Shown: positions 24,815-34,450 of the stretch, one piece after another | Layout of the letters: each line of letters starts with the position of its first letter | Position numbering within the stretch: the stretch's first letter is position 1 | DNA from: MED-G116 sp038107835 | Lineage (GTDB): Bacteria; Pseudomonadota; Alphaproteobacteria; Puniceispirillales; Puniceispirillaceae | DNA: 42,896 bases | Assembly (NCBI GenBank): GCA_038107835.1 | Contig: JAYNHH010000021.1 | Span: forward strand, 1-42,896 | Direction: 5' to 3' | Translations under genes and position numbers: made by a program | Notes under the pieces: generated by a model | What the model was told of the DNA's origin: nothing | Database searches by the model: none | What the model saw: the letters and a program-made list of their open reading frames with translations, nothing else

Positions 24815-25651
24815 CTAGAGAGACCGGCGATAGGCCCGTGGCGTGATGCCCGTATCCCGCACGAAAATCTCGTAAAAGCGTGATACCGATCCAAAGCCTG
24901 AATCAAGGGCTATATTGAGGATCTTGTCATCGCCATTGACCAGCATTGTACGGGCATGGTGCAGCCGCAGATTTGTCAGATAGCTGTTGATGCTCGTCTC
25001 CAGGGTTTTCTGGAAAAGGCTCATCGCGTGGCCTTTGCTGACACCGGCTGCTGCGGCGACATCAGCCACGGTTATGGGGTGTTTGTAATTCTCGGCAATG
25101 AAACGGATCATCGACTGCACCCGGGCTGCCGTTCGCGCCCCTGACGCGACAATTTCTACGGGTCGTGAGATGCCCGAATGCCATCCGGCGATGGATTGAC
25201 GACGTAGGCGCAGTTGCAATTCCATTCTCGCTACATCGATCAGATTGAGGTCAGCATCACAATAATCAGCGTGCCATCGGCCAAAATGACCGGGGTCTAG
25301 GGGTTCCGGCTCATTGCTGACGACGAGTTGGCCAGCGAATAATTGGGCCAGAAAAACCTCCGGCATCGACCAGGACAGCAATTCTGCAAGTGGCAGATTG
25401 GCGATCATGATTTCGCCGTCACCAACAACCTTGGTGACACGATGAGGAATCTGCCCCCAGAGAACGCATAGGTGATTTGCCGGTGCGATGTTGAGGCCCA
25501 GCTGGGTCTGATATGACAGCTGGCAATCCACAGGCAGCAGGATTTCCACATGCCCGTGGCTATGCAGATCTGGCATGACCTCCGGTTTGTGCCGCTGCAT
25601 GATGAAGCCAGCGGCTTGCATTTCCAGAATGGATGTGTGTGTTCTGCCCAT
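24815..25651 (-). CDS. AraC-family transcriptional regulator (MelR-like)
   Basis: 278 residues. The N-terminal half is a cupin-like sugar-sensing domain with HSHGHVEILLPV near 30-41. The C-terminal 100 residues hold two helix-turn-helix units (TVADVAAAAGVSKGHAMSLFQ and ILNIALDSGFGSVSRFYEIF), ending in the usual TGITPRAYRR. It is divergent from the galactoside ABC binding-protein gene across a 213-base gap that contains a 21-base-spaced direct repeat, so it very likely activates that operon in response to an alpha-galactoside or similar sugar. The next gene downstream, the rhodanese, is a separate unit. Confidence 0.9.
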   Translation of the reverse strand: MGRTHTSILEMQAAGFIMQRHKPEVMPDLHSHGHVEILLPVDCQLSYQTQLGLNIAPANHLCVLWGQIPHRVTKVVGDGEIMIANLPLAELLSWSMPEVFLAQLFAGQLVVSNEPEPLDPGHFGRWHADYCDADLNLIDVARMELQLRLRRQSIAGWHSGISRPVEIVASGARTAARVQSMIRFIAENYKHPITVADVAAAAGVSKGHAMSLFQKTLETSINSYLTNLRLHHARTMLVNGDDKILNIALDSGFGSVSRFYEIFVRDTGITPRAYRRSL

Positions 25652-25695
25652 CTGACGTCAAAATCCAGGTTGCGGTCCCCAATCAACAAAATATG

Positions 25696-25728
25696 TCTAT
25701 CCCGGAACTTTAGCATTCTTTCTCGGAA
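25696..25728. promoter_or_regulatory. tandem AraC-type operator, 12-bp direct repeat with 21-bp period
   Basis: TCTATCCCGGAA at 25696-25707 and TCTTTCTCGGAA at 25717-25728 match at 10 of 12 positions and are exactly 21 bases apart, the classic spacing for an AraC-family dimer. A GTCTATC/GATAGAC pair (25695-25701, 25731-25737) frames them. They lie between the regulator (25651) and the binding-protein gene (25865). Confidence 0.6.
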
Positions 25729-25864
25729 GAGATAGACGCTTTTTGTGTGCAGGATTGTGAAAAGAAGAACGGTACCAACCGCTGTTTTTGATATTTATCG
25801 CTGTCTCTTGCCAAGAGGCGGCAAATCTCGTTTTCGATTATGAAAGCGTATTTGGGAGGAAACC

Positions 25865-27109
25865 ATGAAAAAGACTATCGCAACCCTGGTTGCAGCGGCC
25901 AGCATCGCAACTGCATCAAATGCTTTTGCGGGCACTCTGGTGATCAACACTGACACATCAGACCCGGCACCAAAGAAAGCATTCGAATATATCATCGAGA
26001 AATTCGAGGCTGAGAATCCTGATGTTACGGTTGAGTGGAACCTGTTTGACCATGAAGGCTACAAACAGTCGATCCGCAACTTCCTGAACACCAATCCGCC
26101 TGATGTTGCCAACTGGTATGCCGGCAACAGAATGCGGCCTTTCGTAAAGGCAGGCCTGTTCGAGGATGTGTCTGATATCTGGGCAGATACAGGATGGCAG
26201 GACGGTGATCTGTCCGGCTCGATGGCGCATGCGAAGAAATCAATGACGATTGCTGGCCGCCAGTGGGGCGTCCCCTACACCTATTACCAGTGGGGCGTCT
26301 ATTATCGTAAAGACATCTTTGAGCAGATGGGAATTGCGGTACCAGCAAACTGGGCCGATTTCATTGCGGCCTGTGCAAAATTGAAGGCTGGCGGCGTAAC
26401 ACCAATTACCATTGGCTCGAAGTATCTGTGGACCACGGCCGGCGTTTTCGATTATCTGAATTTGCGCACAAATGGCTATGAATTCCACATGGATCTGACG
26501 AATGGCAATGTGCCTTACACTGATCCGCGGGTTCAGGCGACTTTTGACAAGTGGGATGAATTGGTCAAGCCGGGTTACTTCCTTGAAAACCATGCTGCCT
26601 ACAGCTGGCAGGAAGCGCTGACTCCAATGGTAAAAGGCGAAGCCGCCATGTATGTGATGGGCAATTTTGCCGTCGCACCATTGCGCGAGGCGGGTTTGAG
26701 CGATGACCAGCTTGGCTTCTTCCAATTCCCAGAAATCACTGCCGGCATCCCGATGGCTGAGGAGGCACCAACAGATACGGTGCATATTCCATCAAATGCC
26801 AAGAACAAGACAGATGCCAAGCGCTTCCTGATTTTCATGGCGCGTGCTGATGTACAGGAAGAAGTGAACAAGATGCTTGGCCAGCTGCCAATCAACGCGA
26901 AATCTTCAGTATCGGACGATAAGTTTCTGAAGGCTGGAAACCAGATGCTGAATAACGCCTACGCCATGGCCCAGTTTTATGACCGCGATGCCCCTGCCGA
27001 AATGGCTTCTGCGGGAATGAAGGGCTTCCAGGAATATATGGCAAAGCCGGAGCGTCGTGAGGCGATTTTGAAGCGGCTGGAGAAGGTGCGTCAGCGCGTC
27101 TACAAATAG
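25865..27109 (+). CDS. ABC galactoside-type extracellular binding protein (family 1)
   Basis: 414 residues. GGGAGGAAACC precedes the ATG. The signal peptide ends after AFA at about residue 22. The mature protein is a MalE/UgpB-like family 1 solute-binding protein: NPPDVANWYAG, QWGVPYTYYQWGVYYRKD, PMVKGEAAMYVMGNF and SNAKNKTDAKRFLIFMA are usual blocks. Many Trp and Tyr residues suggest an oligosaccharide or glycoside ligand. It is the first gene of the operon with two permeases, a GH4 enzyme, galT and galK, so an alpha-galactoside such as melibiose, raffinose or a galactosyl-glycerol is likely. Confidence 0.9.
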   Translation: MKKTIATLVAAASIATASNAFAGTLVINTDTSDPAPKKAFEYIIEKFEAENPDVTVEWNLFDHEGYKQSIRNFLNTNPPDVANWYAGNRMRPFVKAGLFEDVSDIWADTGWQDGDLSGSMAHAKKSMTIAGRQWGVPYTYYQWGVYYRKDIFEQMGIAVPANWADFIAACAKLKAGGVTPITIGSKYLWTTAGVFDYLNLRTNGYEFHMDLTNGNVPYTDPRVQATFDKWDELVKPGYFLENHAAYSWQEALTPMVKGEAAMYVMGNFAVAPLREAGLSDDQLGFFQFPEITAGIPMAEEAPTDTVHIPSNAKNKTDAKRFLIFMARADVQEEVNKMLGQLPINAKSSVSDDKFLKAGNQMLNNAYAMAQFYDRDAPAEMASAGMKGFQEYMAKPERREAILKRLEKVRQRVYK

Positions 27110-27127
27110 GCCATAAACACACAAAGA

Positions 27128-27165
27128 CGTTATGGCGGGTTTTTGCCCGCCATAACGGATTTTTT
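27128..27165 (+). terminator. strong intrinsic terminator inside the galactoside operon
   Basis: A perfect 12-base stem (27128-27139 with 27146-27157), a 6-base loop TTTTTG and a run of six T follow the binding-protein stop. The permease gene starts 35 bases later, so this acts as a partial terminator setting a high binding-protein level. Confidence 0.88.
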
Positions 27166-27200
27166 CTTCCTTTTTGACATTGATCGCGCGGGAGCGGCGG

Positions 27201-28136
27201 ATGAGCCAAGCCAAAACGAAAGGGCATGTCCACGCTGTGCGCCGCCAGTCCAGCTGGTGGAAGCGCAACCAGAGCCGCCTGACCCCCTGGTTGTTTATGG
27301 CCCCCGGTCTCATCCTCTTTACAATCTATGTCGTGTTGCCAATTTTCCAGTCAATCTGGATATCATTTTATGAATGGGATGGCCTGTCACCGGCCAGCTA
27401 TGTTGGCTTTGCCAATTACGTCGAGCTGGTTGATGACGAGCAGTTCTACACGGCGCTCTGGAACAATGTTCGCTGGCTGGTGCTGTTCATGCTGGCTCTG
27501 CCAATCGGCCTTGCGATGGCGTTGTTTTTGAATCAGGTTATCTTTGGCATTCGTCTGATCAAATCGCTGTTCTTTTTCCCATTCGTCATTTCGCAGGTGG
27601 TCATCGGCCTCATTTTTACGTGGTTTTATGAGCCAAATTATGGCGTCATCGCACCTCTGCTGAACCTGCTTGGTTATGAGGGCTGGGCCATTCTGGCTGA
27701 TGAGGACTATGCGACCTATGGGATTATCGTGGCCGGGCTGTATCCGCAGATCGCCTATTGTATGATTCTCTACCTCACCGGTCTCAACAACATCAATGCT
27801 GACCAGATTGAGGCAGGTAGAATGGATGGCGCCCGCGGTTTTTCACTGTTTTGGAATATTATCCTTCCGCAGTTACGTCCCGCGACGTTTATCGCCGTTG
27901 TGGTAACGGTAATCGGTGCGCTACGCAGCTTTGATATGATTGCCATAATGACCCAGGGCGGACCGTGGGGTTCGACAAATGTGCTTGCCTATTTCATGTT
28001 TGAACAGGCGCTCAGTGAATATGGCTATCGCATGGGGTATGGATCTGCAATTGCTACCATTCTCTTTGCCATCATGCTTGTCTACATCCTGTTCTTTATT
28101 TACCGGATGTACCGTGATGAAGCGCGGGGGGCATAG
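27201..28136 (+). CDS. ABC sugar permease, MalF/UgpA type
   Basis: 311 residues. ATG at 27201 follows GGGAGCGG; an in-frame TTG at 27174 lies just past the terminator T-run. Six membrane segments are visible. The EAA loop EAGRMDGARGFSLFWNIILP sits at about 206-225 and docks onto the ATPase. A basic N-terminus (RRQSSWWKRNQSR) agrees with N-in topology. The next permease begins 3 bases after the stop. The ATPase partner is encoded 7 kb away on the other strand (34451-35491). Confidence 0.92.
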   Translation: MSQAKTKGHVHAVRRQSSWWKRNQSRLTPWLFMAPGLILFTIYVVLPIFQSIWISFYEWDGLSPASYVGFANYVELVDDEQFYTALWNNVRWLVLFMLALPIGLAMALFLNQVIFGIRLIKSLFFFPFVISQVVIGLIFTWFYEPNYGVIAPLLNLLGYEGWAILADEDYATYGIIVAGLYPQIAYCMILYLTGLNNINADQIEAGRMDGARGFSLFWNIILPQLRPATFIAVVVTVIGALRSFDMIAIMTQGGPWGSTNVLAYFMFEQALSEYGYRMGYGSAIATILFAIMLVYILFFIYRMYRDEARGA

Positions 28137-28139
28137 CTA

Positions 28140-28991
28140 ATGTTTCCTACACCCATTGAGAAAACTGGTGTGTTCTCGCGCGTGACCTATCGGATTGCCT
28201 TGCCGGTGTCGCTTGTAATCTGGCTGATCCCGCTTATTGGTGTCATGCTGACGGCGTTGCGTGGTGCCGGTGATATCACGATGGGCAATTTGTGGGGTCT
28301 GCCGTCCGAATGGTTGTTTTTTGGCAATCTGACGTCGGTGTTTACAAACACGCCAATGGTTTCATTTCTGCTGAACAGCGTGAAAATCACAGTGCCAACC
28401 ATGCTGGGTGCTGTTGCGCTGTCCTGCATGACTGGCTTTGCGTTGGCGGCCTATAAATTCAAGGGCAATCTGCTGCTCTTTTTCATGTTTGTTGCAGGCA
28501 ATTTCGTGCCATTCCAGATATTGATGATCCCGGTTCGTGACCTGACATTCCAACTGGGTCTCTATGACACGGTAACGGGCCTTGTGATGTTTCATGTGGC
28601 TTTCCAGACTGGTTTTTGTACGCTTTTCATGCGTAATTTCATCAAGGCATTGCCGCATGAATTGCTTGAGGCGGCGCGGATTGACGGTGCGTCCGAGTTC
28701 AAGATTTTCTGGCAGATTGTGCTGCCGCTGACACGGCCCGCGATTGCCGCTCTGTGTGTGCTGATTTTCACTTTCATTTGGAATGATTATTTCTGGGCCA
28801 CAGTGCTGATCCAGGGCAATCACGCAATGCCAGTTACGGCTGGGTTGAAATCACTCAATGGCCAATGGATCAGCGCCTATCATCTGATTGCCACCGGTTC
28901 GCTCGTTGCGGCGCTACCGCCGGTATTGATTTTCTTTGCAATGCAGAAACATTTCATTGCCGGTCTGACGCTGGGCGCCAGCAAGGGGTAA
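28140..28991 (+). CDS. ABC sugar permease, MalG/UgpE type
   Basis: 283 residues, six membrane segments. The EAA loop EAARIDGASEFKIFWQIVLP lies near 179-198. GGGGGG in the end of the upstream gene serves as ribosome site. It pairs with the MalF-type subunit to form the channel. The end GLTLGASKG is common to this family. It is followed 7 bases later by the GH4 gene, which ties the importer to alpha-galactoside hydrolysis. Confidence 0.92.
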   Translation: MFPTPIEKTGVFSRVTYRIALPVSLVIWLIPLIGVMLTALRGAGDITMGNLWGLPSEWLFFGNLTSVFTNTPMVSFLLNSVKITVPTMLGAVALSCMTGFALAAYKFKGNLLLFFMFVAGNFVPFQILMIPVRDLTFQLGLYDTVTGLVMFHVAFQTGFCTLFMRNFIKALPHELLEAARIDGASEFKIFWQIVLPLTRPAIAALCVLIFTFIWNDYFWATVLIQGNHAMPVTAGLKSLNGQWISAYHLIATGSLVAALPPVLIFFAMQKHFIAGLTLGASKG

Positions 28992-28998
28992 TTCTGGG

Positions 28999-30327
28999 AT
29001 GATCAAGTTGGCAATGATTGGTGCGGGCAGCACCGTTTTCATGCAGAACATTCTAACCGATATTCTGCTTGAACCCTGTTTCAGCGGCTGTACGGTGGCG
29101 CTTCAAGATATTGATCCAAAACGGTTGCAAACATCCCTGCTTGTGGCGGAAAAAATCGTCAGGGCGACTGATACCTCGCCGGTGATCATGGCCACAGAGG
29201 ATCGCCGTGAGGCGCTACGGGATGCGGATTTCGTCGTGTTGATGATTCAGGTGGGTGGGTATAGGCCGGCCACCGTAATCGACTTTGAAATTCCGGCCAG
29301 ATATGGCCTTCAGCAGACGATTGGAGACACGCTGGGGATTGGTGGAATCATGCGCGGCCTGCGCACGGCGCCGGTTCTTGTCGATATTGCCCGGGATATG
29401 TTGGCGTTATGTCCTGATGCGATCATGCTGCAATATGTCAATCCGATGGCGATCAATTGTCTGGCGCTGTCCTGTCTGGAACCAGACCTGAAATATGTGG
29501 GACTATGTCACTCCGTGCAGGGAACAGCACTTGACCTTGCGCGTGACCTTGGTGAGTCCCTTGATGATATTGAATATGAATGCGCCGGTATCAACCATGT
29601 CGCTTTTTATACGAAATTTGCGAAACGGCATGCAAATGGTGAGATTGAGGATCTCTATCCCCGGCTTCAGGCCCTTGTGGAGCCGCGCGACTATGGCACC
29701 AATTATGATGGCTGCACAAATCATGTGAGATATGAAATGCTGCGGCGTCTTGGTTATTTTGTCACCGAATCCTCAGAGCATTTTGCTGAGTATACACCGT
29801 GGTTCATCAAGGGCCAGCAGCCTGAGCTGATCGAAAAGTTTGATATTCCAATCAATGAATATATTCGCCGGTGTGAGGATCAGATTTCAAAATGGGAGGC
29901 ACAGGAAGCAGCTCTTCTGGGTGATCATTCCCTGCAATGCGAAAAGTCCATTGAGTATGCCGCGCGCATCGTAAATGCGGTGGTCAACAATCAGGTGGAA
30001 ACCATCAATGCGAATGTTCTCAATGACGGTCTGATTGGGAATCTACCGCGGCAAAGCTGTGTTGAGGTGCCTTGCCGCGTTGATGGCAAAGGAATCACGC
30101 CACAGGCGGTAGAGGATTTGCCGCCGCATCTTGCTGCCTTGATGATGACAAATATCAATGTCCAGACGCTGACGGTTGAGGCAATTGTGACTGGCAGGAA
30201 AGAGCATGTGTATCATGCGGCAATGATGGATCCACACACGGCTGCCGAGCTCAATCTTGATCAGATCTGGCGAATGGTTGATGAGTTGCTGGAAGCGCAT
30301 TCCGGCTGGCTTCCAGAGTTGCGGTGA
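28999..30327 (+). CDS. GH4 alpha-galactosidase, NAD+ and Mn2+ dependent
   Basis: 442 residues, normal for family GH4. The N-terminal Rossmann loop GAGSTVFMQNILTDIL binds NAD+. The metal ligands are C170 in LCHSVQGT and H200 in GINHVAFY; the CHSV form is that of alpha-galactosidase/MelA members. There is no signal peptide, so it hydrolyses imported galactosides in the cytoplasm by the redox-elimination route. It is placed between the permeases and galT/galK, which would take the released galactose. Alpha-glucuronidase or alpha-glucosidase activity, also found in GH4, is less likely in this context. Confidence 0.9.
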   Translation: MIKLAMIGAGSTVFMQNILTDILLEPCFSGCTVALQDIDPKRLQTSLLVAEKIVRATDTSPVIMATEDRREALRDADFVVLMIQVGGYRPATVIDFEIPARYGLQQTIGDTLGIGGIMRGLRTAPVLVDIARDMLALCPDAIMLQYVNPMAINCLALSCLEPDLKYVGLCHSVQGTALDLARDLGESLDDIEYECAGINHVAFYTKFAKRHANGEIEDLYPRLQALVEPRDYGTNYDGCTNHVRYEMLRRLGYFVTESSEHFAEYTPWFIKGQQPELIEKFDIPINEYIRRCEDQISKWEAQEAALLGDHSLQCEKSIEYAARIVNAVVNNQVETINANVLNDGLIGNLPRQSCVEVPCRVDGKGITPQAVEDLPPHLAALMMTNINVQTLTVEAIVTGRKEHVYHAAMMDPHTAAELNLDQIWRMVDELLEAHSGWLPELR

Positions 30328-30329
30328 TC

Positions 30330-31385
30330 ATGGGCCATCATCGACAGATCATTGATCGATCCGGTGGCCGACGCCTCTGCCTCTATAGCAGGGAGCCCCG
30401 CAGCTATCAGCATTTTGACGGTTTGCCCGCGGTCGACAGCGTATCACCGCATCTGCGCCGCCATCCCCTTACCGGTGACTGGATTGGGATTGCTGCGGCA
30501 CGGCAGGGGCGTACCTTTCTACCCAATCAGGCGGAGTGTCCCTTTTGTGTCATGTACGATGGTGGACCAGTGACCGATATTCCGGTCGACGCTTACGAGG
30601 TGGCGATTTTCACCAACAGATTTGCCGCATTGTCAGCGGTGCCTGACCTGCCGCCGGAATTGGGTGTTGCCACGGCTCCCGGCCTTGGCATCTGTGAGGT
30701 GATCTCATATAGCGACACACATGATGCCAGTCTGGCGACAATCGGTGTTGAGAGGATCAGTCTGCTTATCGAAGCGATTGGCGCAGAGGCTGCCGATCTG
30801 CTTGAAGTTGATGGAATCCAATATGTGTTGCCATTTGAAAATCGGGGGCGGGAGATAGGGGTAACCATCGACCATCCCCATGGCCAGATATATGCGCTGT
30901 CGCATATTCCCGCGAGGATGGAGCGGCAGGCCGCGGCTTTTCGTGTTGGCAATCCATTGATGGATGCAATAGCAGGCATGGCCGAAGAGTTGGTGATCTC
31001 CCGCAATGACCATGGCGTCGCTTTCGTTCCCGAATGGGCAAGATATCCGTTTGAAATCTGTGTTGTGCCTTTCCGGCGCGTTGCCTGCCCGGCAGAGATG
31101 ACCAGTGACGAAATTGCTGGCTACGCCGCCTTGCTCGATGAGGCGGCAAAAAAACTCGATGCTGTTTTTGAGGCGCCGATGCCACTTACAATGGGCTGGC
31201 ATATTGCGCCGTTGGGCTATGAGGATGTTTTCCATTTTCACTGCGTTTTCCAGCCTCTAAAACGGAGCCGAACGAAAATGAAATACCTCGCGGCAGTTGA
31301 ACAGATAACAGGCCTCTTTCTGCTTGATCTGCCACCTGAACAGGCTGCTGCCATCCTGAATGGTCTGGAACAGCCCGATGAATGA
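30330..31385 (+). CDS. galT: galactose-1-phosphate uridylyltransferase
   Basis: 351 residues. ATG at 30330 is given; a GTG at 30324 overlapping the GH4 stop is equally possible, as neither has a clear ribosome site. The catalytic HPHGQ is at 182-186, where H184 forms the uridylyl intermediate. C70 and C73 in ECPFC bind zinc. FHFHCVFQP near the end is also conserved. It exchanges UMP between UDP-glucose and galactose 1-phosphate. It overlaps galK by 8 bases. The partner epimerase galE is not in this window. Confidence 0.95.
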   Translation: MGHHRQIIDRSGGRRLCLYSREPRSYQHFDGLPAVDSVSPHLRRHPLTGDWIGIAAARQGRTFLPNQAECPFCVMYDGGPVTDIPVDAYEVAIFTNRFAALSAVPDLPPELGVATAPGLGICEVISYSDTHDASLATIGVERISLLIEAIGAEAADLLEVDGIQYVLPFENRGREIGVTIDHPHGQIYALSHIPARMERQAAAFRVGNPLMDAIAGMAEELVISRNDHGVAFVPEWARYPFEICVVPFRRVACPAEMTSDEIAGYAALLDEAAKKLDAVFEAPMPLTMGWHIAPLGYEDVFHFHCVFQPLKRSRTKMKYLAAVEQITGLFLLDLPPEQAAAILNGLEQPDE

Positions 31386-32472
31386 TGCGCATTCACCAGA
31401 TGATCTTATCACATCATTCAGCGCCCAATTCGGCAGGGAACCGATGGCTGTGGCCCATGCCCATGGGCGGGCGAATCTCATCGGAGAACATACCGACTAT
31501 AATGATGGTCTGGTACTTCCCTGTCTGATCAGTAATCGGACCGAAGTTGCACTTGCCATGCGGAATGATGACCTTGTTTGTGGAATTTCAAACCAGTTTT
31601 CGGCAGGCCAGAAGGCGGTTCATGACGGACTTGACGGACATTGGCTGGATTTTGTCATTGGTGCACTGCATCAGCTGCTGCCAGTTGGCGGCAGGTTTCA
31701 GGGTCTTGATATTGCCGTCAAATCGAACATTCCCCCCGGTGCAGGTGTCTCGTCTTCTGCCGCTCTGGAAATTGCCCTGCTCCGAGCATTGGTGACGGCC
31801 CAGCAATTGCCCTGTCCGACGGATCCGCAATTGGCCGTTATGGCGCAGCGGATTGAGCATGATTTTATTGGTACGCAATGTGGAATCATGGACCAGATGG
31901 TGGTCGCCGCTGCAACGCATGGCGATTGCATGATGCTTGATTGCCGCTCGCTGGATTACAAGCTCATGTCATTGCCGGCGGGCCATGCAGTTGCTGTCGT
32001 TCATTCTGGCAGCGTACGAAAATTGTCAGATAGTGTTTACAATCAGAGACTGGCTGAATGCGCTGCTGCTGCGCGGACTCTTGGCGTTGACAGTTTGCGT
32101 GACGCCACCAAAGAGATGCTTGTAAAATTTGCGGCAGACACCGAGATGAAACGGGCGAAACATGTGATCAGCGAAAATGCGCGGGTGCAGGCGGCGGTTG
32201 ACTGTCTTGTCAGAAATGACCCCAGCGGCCTTGGTGGTCTCATGGATGAGAGCCATGACTCACTTTGTGATGATTATGAGGTTTCGAGCCCAGAACTGGA
32301 CCGACTGGTTGGCAGTCTGCGGGGCGCAGGTGCGCTTGGCGCCCGACTGACGGGCGCTGGCTTTGGTGGTTGTGTGGTAGCCCTGTGCGAGATGGCATCA
32401 GCCAACACCGTTGTTTCACGCGCTGTTGAGATGAATCCTGACAGTTACCTGATTGATCTGATTGGCAACTAG
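31378..32472 (+). CDS. galK: galactokinase
   Basis: 364 residues, GHMP kinase. The ATG at 31378 overlaps the galT end. The galactokinase signature GRANLIGEHTDYNDGLVLP is near 30-48, the ATP loop PPGAGVSSSAALE near 119-131, and LTGAGFGGCVV near the C-terminus. It phosphorylates galactose at C1 for GalT. Its 3' end overlaps the converging GH42 gene by 4 bases, so no terminator separates the two opposing operons. Confidence 0.97.
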   Translation: MNDAHSPDDLITSFSAQFGREPMAVAHAHGRANLIGEHTDYNDGLVLPCLISNRTEVALAMRNDDLVCGISNQFSAGQKAVHDGLDGHWLDFVIGALHQLLPVGGRFQGLDIAVKSNIPPGAGVSSSAALEIALLRALVTAQQLPCPTDPQLAVMAQRIEHDFIGTQCGIMDQMVVAAATHGDCMMLDCRSLDYKLMSLPAGHAVAVVHSGSVRKLSDSVYNQRLAECAAAARTLGVDSLRDATKEMLVKFAADTEMKRAKHVISENARVQAAVDCLVRNDPSGLGGLMDESHDSLCDDYEVSSPELDRLVGSLRGAGALGARLTGAGFGGCVVALCEMASANTVVSRAVEMNPDSYLIDLIGN

Positions 32473-34442
32473 CCTTCCTGCAAAATTGAGACACCAGCTG
32501 GAGGAATTTCACGCTCCCCAACACAGAATTCTCCCTGCAGACTTTCAGGAACTGTCACGCTTTGTGGGCCATAATTTGTCAGAATGACGAGCCGGCCCCG
32601 CCGACGCATCCGCAGATAATCCGGCATCACATGCCTGATGATTCCCGCCTTATCCATCTGCTCGCCAAGAAGTGCGCGCAGTATCGTCTCATCTGGCCAG
32701 CCCGTCAGATAGGCAGCACTGTTACCCGAGACAAGGAGCGGTTCGCCGTCGCCGACAGTTCCTGAAGTGTGGCCGGTTCTGGTGCCGCGCTCGTGCCATA
32801 TTGAAACGGTTCCGGTGATTCCATGCCACTTGGCAGTCAAAGGCAGTGACCGGGGAAGGGCGTCAAGACGTTCGGAGCGGAATCCGGTCATTGCTGACAA
32901 TGTATCTGCTGAGAGATTTTCAGGTATCTGGAAGTCAGTTGTCTTAACACCAGCTCTCGGCCCGGCGAGAATGCGCGCCCCACTTGCCATCAATCTCTTT
33001 CCAAGTTTCTCATCTACGCACATCATCGCTGGCAGCAAAACCAGCTTGTACCCATCGAGCGGGTCCTGTGGACCAATGACATCGACATTGCCGCCATTCT
33101 GCCGGGCCGCCCGATAAACATCCAGTAAGAGACGCAGATAATAGAAATCTGCACTTTGATTGTCGATTTCGCACATCCAGTCGGCTTCATAGTCATGGAT
33201 GAGAGCAATCTCAGCCTGTTTGGTGGGCGACAGATCAACTTTGTCAATTTCCCTAGCCACCATTTTGATTTCTTTCATTGCCGCGGCTGGTTCATCATTG
33301 CGGAGCATCAATCCTGCATGCATCTGCTCCTGCGCAAAGGGTGCCTGTCGCCAGCGAAAATAGCTGACAGTCTCGGCACCATGAGCGATCGCCTCCCAAC
33401 TCCACAGTCTGACTGCGCCGTGCGCTGGAATGGCATTGGTCCGCGCCCAATTGACTGGCCCGGGTTGCTGTTCCATGACCCAGAGCCGACCCATTCCCCG
33501 GTATAAATCATGATGAAAGGCCTGAAAATCCGGATCGCCGACACGCAGGCAATCCTGCTCAAGCTGCGGGTCAGGCCGCGCGTTATGCTGCATGTTCTGC
33601 AACATGCCAATCGGATAGCTGTCCCAACTCGCAATCGCCAAATCTGCGGCCACAGGACGGTGGTCAAATTGATTGAAATCCCCCATGAAATTATGGGCGA
33701 CGGGGCGTCCGGGGCTGTACTCGTGGATCAGATCGACCTGATCGCGGTTAAAGGCTGCAATCTCTGACGTGGCAAAGCGCCGGAAATCCAAAATATGCGT
33801 GGGTGATGCTTCGGTCACTGTCAGATTTGGCAGCTCCACCTGCGAGAAGGCAGTGAATTCCATTGACCAGAAAACCGTTCCCCAGGCCTTGTTCAACCTG
33901 TCAATTGAACCATATCTGTCGGCCAACCATTGTTGGAACCGGGCGCCTGCCGATTGGCAATAGGACAAGGCGGTATCATGGCAACCATATTCATTGTCTG
34001 TCTGCCATGCCTGAACGGCCGGGTGGGTGCCGTAGCGTTCGGCGATCAGCGAGGTAATGCGCCGACATTCCCGGCGGTATCCCTGATGTGAAAAGCTGTA
34101 ATGACGGCGTGATCCAAATTTGCGGGGATGGCCAGAGGCATCAACGGCAACCATGTCCGGCATCTCATCAACCAGCCATTTGGGCGGGGTCGCTGTTGGC
34201 GTACACATGACAATTTGCAGCCCGGCGCTGGCAAGGGTGTCAATGGCATTATCCAGCCATTGCCAGTCAAAGATATCACGCGCTGGCTCAATGCGGGACC
34301 AGGAAAATTCTGCTATACGCACCCAGGTAAGGCCCGCTTTCCGCATGTTCTGGGCATCCTGTTGCCATTGATCGGGTGACCAATGCTCAGGGTAATAGCA
34401 AACGCCGAGGCGCGGTGGTTCAGTCATGCTGTCGGTGGCCAT
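32469..34442 (-). CDS. GH42 beta-galactosidase
   Basis: 657 residues, usual GH42 length. The N-terminal LGVCYYPEHW and VRIAEFSWSRIEP begin the barrel. E151 in QTDNEYG is the acid/base and E324 in WVMEQQPG the nucleophile. A beta-galactosidase trimerisation domain with class-I amidotransferase-like fold (LVLLPAMMCVD) and a C-terminal beta domain follow. There is no signal peptide, so it acts in the cytoplasm. ATG at 34442 lies 8 bases after the stop of the MalK-type ATPase gene; a TTG at 34454 would overlap that gene. It converges on galK. Confidence 0.94.
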   Translation of the reverse strand: MATDSMTEPPRLGVCYYPEHWSPDQWQQDAQNMRKAGLTWVRIAEFSWSRIEPARDIFDWQWLDNAIDTLASAGLQIVMCTPTATPPKWLVDEMPDMVAVDASGHPRKFGSRRHYSFSHQGYRRECRRITSLIAERYGTHPAVQAWQTDNEYGCHDTALSYCQSAGARFQQWLADRYGSIDRLNKAWGTVFWSMEFTAFSQVELPNLTVTEASPTHILDFRRFATSEIAAFNRDQVDLIHEYSPGRPVAHNFMGDFNQFDHRPVAADLAIASWDSYPIGMLQNMQHNARPDPQLEQDCLRVGDPDFQAFHHDLYRGMGRLWVMEQQPGPVNWARTNAIPAHGAVRLWSWEAIAHGAETVSYFRWRQAPFAQEQMHAGLMLRNDEPAAAMKEIKMVAREIDKVDLSPTKQAEIALIHDYEADWMCEIDNQSADFYYLRLLLDVYRAARQNGGNVDVIGPQDPLDGYKLVLLPAMMCVDEKLGKRLMASGARILAGPRAGVKTTDFQIPENLSADTLSAMTGFRSERLDALPRSLPLTAKWHGITGTVSIWHERGTRTGHTSGTVGDGEPLLVSGNSAAYLTGWPDETILRALLGEQMDKAGIIRHVMPDYLRMRRRGRLVILTNYGPQSVTVPESLQGEFCVGEREIPPAGVSILQEG

Positions 34443-34450
34443 ATCGCAAA

